A stretch of 9,819 bases of DNA from Candidatus Omnitrophota bacterium (GTDB lineage: Bacteria > Hinthialibacterota > Hinthialibacteria > Hinthialibacterales > JAKPRU01). The notes under the pieces are model-generated. The model saw nothing but the letters and a program-made list of their open reading frames with translations. It was not told the DNA's origin and made no database searches. Position 1 is the first letter of the stretch. Every line of letters begins with the position of its first letter. Positions 6,421-9,819 of this stretch are shown in pieces. Made by a program: the position numbers and the translations under genes. The DNA lies in contig JAKPRU010000787.1 in the NCBI GenBank assembly GCA_029557025.1, forward strand, positions 1-9,819, written 5' to 3'.

Positions 6421-8358
6421 TCAGCTGCCCTCGTGGTTCGCCGTGGTCCCTTGTGCGGCCACGCTGCGAAGCCGACCGATCTGCATCGAACAGGTACTGA
6501 CACCATCCGTGGGGTCCGATGTATCCCCAAGGACATCCTGGAGTCGAAAGAAAAGACCTGTGGTCGGGTCCTTTCCTTCACGATCCAGAAAGACGCGCAA
6601 CGTTGTTTTTGACGTGGACTTTAGCGCGCGGAATCGGATCGAGGCCAGAGTTCCTTCCGAGCGGAGCGGTTTACGGTATCCCCGGACTCGATAATCGATC
6701 AATCCTTTTTCCGGATCGACCTTATTTGCCAGACCGAGGTCGAATGGGAACTGATCCCGATATGATCCATCGTGGATATTTAAACCTCGCGCGATGATAT
6801 TGTTTTGGTCGTTATCGACCACTTCCAGCACACGGGGATTATAGGCGATGAGAAGACTCACCTGGTCGAACTGCTCGTGATCGGGATTCTCCAGTTCGAC
6901 ACGCACATCAAACTCATCGCCGATCACGATCTGATCGACATCCGGAACCAATCGCAGGTGTGTGCGGTAGACCTCTTCCTGGGCCACCTTGTTTCTATTC
7001 AGACTGCGAACACGGTCTTTTGTGGGCTTTTCGCTCAAGATCGTGATCCATCGGCTGATGGTCCCATCTCCCGGCAGCAATGGCAGCCCCAAGCAGTCTT
7101 TGTCGTTCAAATAAAGCCCGGTTCCCAACTCCGAACTGTCCGACTGCCCCTCTTCCGCTTTTCCTCCGGTGGAATTTTGGGAGAAGTAGAATTCGAGTTG
7201 CGTGCGTTGGGTGGGTTGAAGCGCCTCAAAGTAAATGCTTGCCACGCGGCCCTGGGCGGTGGAGGTTTCCCCAGTGATTTCAAACATATAGCTGATAAGA
7301 CCCTTTTCGTGATCCACAATGTTTTGATAAAGGGAGATTTTGTCGTCTCGGCTGAATGCTTCCCGCAGATACGGACTGGGCGCTTTTTCGGCAACGGCGG
7401 CCACTCCTTTGGGTGCAGGCGCGGAGGTAATGTCATCGATCATGGCCAAGGCCGGTTGTGGCGATTCCCCTTCCATTGATGGAGGACCAACAACGGGTCG
7501 GAGAAACACCGGATCGTAGCGAAAGACCGCCGCGAGACGGTTGTACCCCACTCGCTTTGGGTTCGAGAGTTCAATATCGACCGAGAAAACATCCCCAACA
7601 ATGATTTCATCTGCGTTCACTGTTAGAAAAAGTGTTGCGAGCTGGCTTTGCGGTCTTCCTTCCTGTTTTGGAGCCGCCGGAGCGGCCGGGCGACCTCGCC
7701 CCGCCGCCTTGGGCGGCGGGACGCCCGGAGCGCCAGACTTGGGGGCAGCGGCGCCTTCGATCTCTACCGAGCTTTGTTCCGATTGCCGGCTGCCTGATCC
7801 TGATTTCGATGTGGAGCTTCGCTTGGTGCGGCCTGAACGGGCGGTGGTTTCCTCGGTCTGTTGTCCCTGTTGTTGGCCGGCGGCGCCTGTCGGATTTGTT
7901 CCGGAGAGGCCGGCCTCTCCGGTCGGGGTTCGCCGACCGTACGAAGAACTCCGGTTGTATCGGTCCGAATATCGACTGCTGCCGTATCCCTGATCGTATC
8001 CCATGTTACTATTATATCCACTGGACCCGGAACCGTATTGGCCCGAATCGGATAGGCTGCTTCTCCGGGAACTTCCGTAACTCGAACGAGACCCCGAACT
8101 TCCCAAGCGGCTTCCATATTGCGAACCGTAACTTGATCCGTAATTACTATAATTACCATAATTGTTATATCCATACCCGCCGCCGAACGAAGAACTTCGG
8201 GAGGAACGGCGTGATAACTGCGCAAGCAACACCCCCGACCCGGGGCCCGATTCTTCTGTGTTCTGCGCAACCACATCGCCGGCCGGGATACAAATACCCA
8301 GCAAAGAGATCAGCGCCAACCTGAATAACCGTCTGTTCGAATCAAACTTTCCGTTCAT
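6421..8358 (-). CDS. Secreted protein with low-complexity tract and two cohesin-like domains
   Basis: 645 residues. A Sec signal peptide spans about 1-31 (RRLFRLALISLLGICIP, possible cleavage after VVA); the LGIC is a poor lipobox, so a lipoprotein is unlikely. Residues 50-142 are a Gly/Ser/Tyr/Arg tract, and 143-240 a Ser/Gln then Pro/Ala linker. Two cohesin-like beta modules follow at about 242-440 and 466-627. Both carry I-V-x-G-D-x-F then E-L-x-N-P (253-266 and 478-492), a Y-x-P-x-x-L (281-286 and 506-511), a turn EKGLI (351-355 and 550-554), an A-S-I-x-F-x-A-L strand (373-380 and 572-579) and a GL-plus-Asp segment near the end. They are therefore a tandem duplication, the first with an insertion at 291-340. 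Cohesins bind dockerins in cellulosomes, but similar folds occur in many exported bacterial proteins. Nothing shows a dockerin here. Its place beside pilMN suggests a periplasmic or surface partner, or a substrate, of the secretin machine. Confidence 0.82.
   Translation of the reverse strand: MNGKFDSNRRLFRLALISLLGICIPAGDVVAQNTEESGPGSGVLLAQLSRRSSRSSSFGGGYGYNNYGNYSNYGSSYGSQYGSRLGSSGSRSSYGSSRRSSLSDSGQYGSGSSGYNSNMGYDQGYGSSRYSDRYNRSSSYGRRTPTGEAGLSGTNPTGAAGQQQGQQTEETTARSGRTKRSSTSKSGSGSRQSEQSSVEIEGAAAPKSGAPGVPPPKAAGRGRPAAPAAPKQEGRPQSQLATLFLTVNADEIIVGDVFSVDIELSNPKRVGYNRLAAVFRYDPVFLRPVVGPPSMEGESPQPALAMIDDITSAPAPKGVAAVAEKAPSPYLREAFSRDDKISLYQNIVDHEKGLISYMFEITGETSTAQGRVASIYFEALQPTQRTQLEFYFSQNSTGGKAEEGQSDSSELGTGLYLNDKDCLGLPLLPGDGTISRWITILSEKPTKDRVRSLNRNKVAQEEVYRTHLRLVPDVDQIVIGDEFDVRVELENPDHEQFDQVSLLIAYNPRVLEVVDNDQNNIIARGLNIHDGSYRDQFPFDLGLANKVDPEKGLIDYRVRGYRKPLRSEGTLASIRFRALKSTSKTTLRVFLDREGKDPTTGLFFRLQDVLGDTSDPTDGVSTCSMQIGRLRSVAAQGTTANHEGS
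7933..8211 (-). repeat. Gly/Ser/Tyr/Arg low-complexity coding tract
   Basis: Encodes residues 50-142 of the cohesin-like protein, made of irregular short units such as NYG, SYGS and YGSR rather than exact repeats. It is probably disordered and exported. Similar Gly/Tyr sequence occurs in the C-terminal tail of the PilM-PilN protein. Confidence 0.75.
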
Positions 8359-8361
8359 GAG

Positions 8362-8369
8362 CCTTCCTT
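8362..8369 (-). promoter_or_regulatory. Ribosome binding site of the cohesin-like gene
   Basis: AAGGAAGG on the minus strand ends 3 bases before the ATG at 8358; the AAGGA core is 6 bases away. It supports this start together with the signal peptide. Confidence 0.65.
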
Positions 8370-8469
8370 TCCGTGCGGCGTTCCGAATCGGATGGAAATC
8401 CGCTCTCAGGCAGCTAACTCATCTTCCGGGGATTTCGTAACGTATTTGATCCTGTTCCCCATACAGGAA

Positions 8470-8497
8470 AGTATCCTTTTTCGCCCGATGCCGTCAA
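8470..8497 (-). promoter_or_regulatory. Candidate sigma-70-type promoter for the cohesin-like/pilMN genes
   Basis: On the minus strand TTGACG (8492-8497, 5 of 6 consensus) and GATACT (8470-8475, 4 of 6) are 16 bases apart. This gives a leader of about 105 bases before the ATG at 8358. It is the best promoter-like pair in the 188-base gap; no -24/-12 sigma-54 pair was found there. Confidence 0.4.
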
Positions 8498-8517
8498 GAA
8501 ACCCGGAGAGATTCTTG
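8495..8517. promoter_or_regulatory. Inverted repeat overlapping the -35 element, possible operator
   Basis: CAAGAA at 8495-8500 is perfectly complementary to TTCTTG at 8512-8517, with an 11-base spacer. One arm shares three bases with the candidate -35 at 8492-8497, a position where a dimeric regulator could act. It also lies 30 bases past the activator stop, so a weak hairpin at that gene's 3' end is the alternative. Confidence 0.35.
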
Positions 8518-8546
8518 TGTAATCCTGATTACGAAGAACCGGTGGG

Positions 8547-9560
8547 CTATAGTTCCCGGGGTGATTTGTCCCGAATCCGGATTTCATGCAATTTGTATTT
8601 TTCGATTTTCCGGTCGAGGGTCGGGCGGGAGATTTTCAAGATATTCGCCGCCTGGCTCTTGTTAAATCGCGTGAATTCCAGGATGCGGAGAATATGACGT
8701 TTCTCGGCCTCATCCAGAGTCAGGATATCCAGCACCTCGTTTGCTTTTGTTTCTACTTGCTGCGTGTTCCGTGCCGTTTCGGCCAAGTGGATGTCAAGGG
8801 GGATATGTTCCAGCCAGACCAGATCGCTCCCGTCATTCATCAGCACGGCGCATTTGATGACATGATGCAACTCCCGAACATTGCCCGGCCAATCGTGACG
8901 CAGAAGGAATTGCAGCGCTGCATCCGAAAGCCCTTTGATATGTTTGCGATACTGCTGGTTATACAATCCGAAGAAGTAGTCGGCCAGAACCGGTATGTCC
9001 TCTTTCCGTTCCCGCAATGGGGGCAGATTCAGATGGACTTCTTTCAATCGGTAATAGAGTTCCTGGAGGAATTCGCCATCCTGGGTGCGACGGACCAGGG
9101 GTTGGGTGGACGCCGCAATGATCCGTACATCCAGCGGGATGGAATCGCCGCTCCCCAGACGCTCGATCACACCTTCTTCCAGCACGCGCAGAAGTTTTGC
9201 TTGTACAGGGAGGGCCATTTCGCCGATTTCATCCAAAAGAATCGTGCCGCCTGCCGCTTGCTCCAATTTGCCTCGACGAGAATACACGGCTCCTGTAAAT
9301 GCGCCCTTTTCATGCCCGAATAACTCCATCTCCAGCAAATCTCCCGGTAATGCGGAACAGTTCACGACCACAAACTTACCCTCGGATCGCTCGCTGGACG
9401 AGTGGATGGCATTCGCCAGAAGTTCTTTTCCTGTTCCGGTTTCCCCAATCAGGAGAACCCGTGCATCAGTTGGGGCCACCTGTTGAGCCGTCCGGACAAT
9501 CCGGTCCATTTTTTGACTGCGATAGACGATGTTTGCAAAGGTCACTTTACGACGAGTCAT
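8547..9560 (-). CDS. Sigma-54-dependent transcriptional activator without sensory domain
   Basis: 337 residues from ATG at 9560. Bacterial enhancer-binding protein that uses ATP to remodel RNA polymerase-sigma-54. The AAA+ domain fills about 6-235: Walker A GETGTGKE at 39-46, sigma-54 contact loop GAFTGA at 86-91, Walker B TILLDEIGEM at 106-115, sensor I region RIIAASTQ at 146-153, arginine-finger region LYYRL at 168-172, sensor II WPGNVREL at 224-231. A Fis-type HTH closes the protein at about 283-323 (SQAANILKISRPTLDRKIEK). There is no receiver, GAF or PAS domain: the AAA+ domain starts almost at residue 1, so control is probably by expression, a partner protein or degradation, as for PspF-like proteins. 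Sensor I reads STQ where ATN is usual. An in-frame ATG at 9596 is rejected because it touches the -10 of the promoter at 9597-9624. It lies 188 bases before the cohesin-like gene in the same direction, so it may control that cluster, but no sigma-54 site was seen in the window. Confidence 0.92.
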   Translation of the reverse strand: MTRRKVTFANIVYRSQKMDRIVRTAQQVAPTDARVLLIGETGTGKELLANAIHSSSERSEGKFVVVNCSALPGDLLEMELFGHEKGAFTGAVYSRRGKLEQAAGGTILLDEIGEMALPVQAKLLRVLEEGVIERLGSGDSIPLDVRIIAASTQPLVRRTQDGEFLQELYYRLKEVHLNLPPLRERKEDIPVLADYFFGLYNQQYRKHIKGLSDAALQFLLRHDWPGNVRELHHVIKCAVLMNDGSDLVWLEHIPLDIHLAETARNTQQVETKANEVLDILTLDEAEKRHILRILEFTRFNKSQAANILKISRPTLDRKIEKYKLHEIRIRDKSPREL

Positions 9561-9573
9561 GAGAGATGCTCTC
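9561..9573. repeat. Small hairpin abutting the activator start codon
   Basis: GAGAG at 9561-9565 and CTCTC at 9569-9573 form a 5-bp stem with a 3-base loop. In the mRNA it would bury the only purine-rich Shine-Dalgarno candidate (AGAGAG) directly before the ATG at 9560, which could lower translation. Confidence 0.4.
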
Positions 9574-9596
9574 TGTGTTTCAGCAAGATATAACAT

Positions 9597-9624
9597 AGAA
9601 TACTCGATCCCACCGAAATGTCAA
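9597..9624 (-). promoter_or_regulatory. Sigma-70-type promoter of the activator gene
   Basis: On the minus strand a perfect -35 TTGACA (9619-9624) is 16 bases from TATTCT (9597-9602, 4 of 6 consensus). Transcription would begin near 9590 and leave a leader of about 30 bases before the ATG at 9560. It excludes the ATG at 9596 as the normal start and means the activator need not depend on lgt transcription. Confidence 0.6.
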
Positions 9625-9661
9625 GAAACTTTACACCGATTTTCGTGATTTTGAAGCCCCC

Positions 9662-9819
9662 TTATGCGCGAATTCGGGATAATCTTCGATGGACCAGAAA
9701 CGCACAGGCGACGACAAACACCCCAATCGATACAACTTGCGAGGTTGAAAGAAAACGCAAAACCTCTCCACGCGGATCACCACGGGTGAACTCCACAAGA
9801 AACCGACCGATTGAATAAA
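9662..9819 (-). CDS. lgt: Prolipoprotein diacylglyceryl transferase, C-terminal end only
   Basis: Only the last 51 codons and the TAA stop are present; the rest lies beyond the right edge. Lgt is the inner-membrane enzyme that moves a diacylglyceryl group from phosphatidylglycerol to the lipobox cysteine of prolipoproteins. The fragment begins YSIGRFLVEFTRGDPRGEVL, the family signature before the last TM helix. Arg at fragment position 5 and Glu at 9 match the R-x3-E pair known to be essential in E. coli Lgt (Arg239, Glu243). LSTSQVVSIGVFV then gives the typical S-x-x-Q-x-x-S helix start, and the protein ends in a basic cytoplasmic tail. About 100 bases separate it from the activator, which has its own promoter, so a functional link to the secretion genes is not implied. 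Confidence 0.88.
   Translation of the reverse strand, partial: YSIGRFLVEFTRGDPRGEVLRFLSTSQVVSIGVFVVACAFLVHRRLSRIRA

Noticed and set aside
6237..6581. 114-codon minus-strand frame, possible frameshifted tail of the cohesin-like protein
   Set aside because: The second cohesin-like module is already complete at residue 627 of 645, and the alternative frame shows no domain-like pattern, so no frameshift is needed.
6421..8358. Lipoprotein assignment for the cohesin-like protein, tempting because lgt is nearby
   Set aside because: The only cysteine in the signal region is preceded by LGI, which lacks the small residue needed just before the lipobox cysteine.
8359..8546. Sigma-54 -24/-12 promoter for the cohesin-like gene
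   Set aside because: No GG-N10-GC core in a TGGCAC-N5-TTGC-like context could be found on the minus strand by eye.
9561..9596. Longer activator starting at ATG 9596
   Set aside because: The ATG immediately follows the -10 TATTCT of a strong candidate promoter, so it would be at or before the transcription start.

Overview
All supported genes in this window lie on the minus strand, so the biological order runs from high to low coordinates: lgt (3' end only), a sigma-54-dependent activator, a secreted protein with two cohesin-like domains, a PilM-PilN fusion, a membrane-anchored helical-repeat protein, and a secretin-family protein that runs off the left edge. The last four follow the classic pilM-N-O-P-Q order of type IV pilus and type II secretion machines, but with altered parts: PilM and PilN are one polypeptide, the PilO/PilP position holds an unrelated-looking 508-residue TM/TPR-like protein, and the secretin carries a long TPR-like region before its STN/N0 domain.

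Region by region: 9662-9819 is the C-terminal end of prolipoprotein diacylglyceryl transferase. A good -35/-10 pair (9597-9624) lies between it and the activator, and it decides the activator's start codon. The activator (8547-9560) has an AAA+ domain and a Fis-type HTH but no receiver or sensor domain. A second candidate promoter (8470-8497), with an inverted repeat over its -35, precedes the cohesin-like gene (6421-8358). A 256-base gap with direct repeats and a stem-loop separates that gene from pilMN (3933-6164). An 88-base gap with a nested stem-loop and a 275-base gap with competing hairpins separate the remaining genes.

How the genes may work together (inference): the PilM half sits in the cytoplasm, the PilN half crosses the inner membrane, the 508-residue protein is a second inner-membrane part reaching into the periplasm, and the secretin forms the outer-membrane gate. 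The cohesin-like protein is exported and could be a scaffold, a periplasmic partner or a secreted surface component. It shares Gly/Tyr-rich low-complexity sequence with the C-terminal tail of PilMN. The ATPase, platform protein, pilins and prepilin peptidase are not in the window.

Organism: a secretin and Lgt point to a diderm bacterium. The moderate base composition and the divergent machinery recall the PVC group or related uncultured lineages, but this is a low-confidence guess. No RNA genes, CRISPR arrays, insertion sequences or transfer signs were seen.
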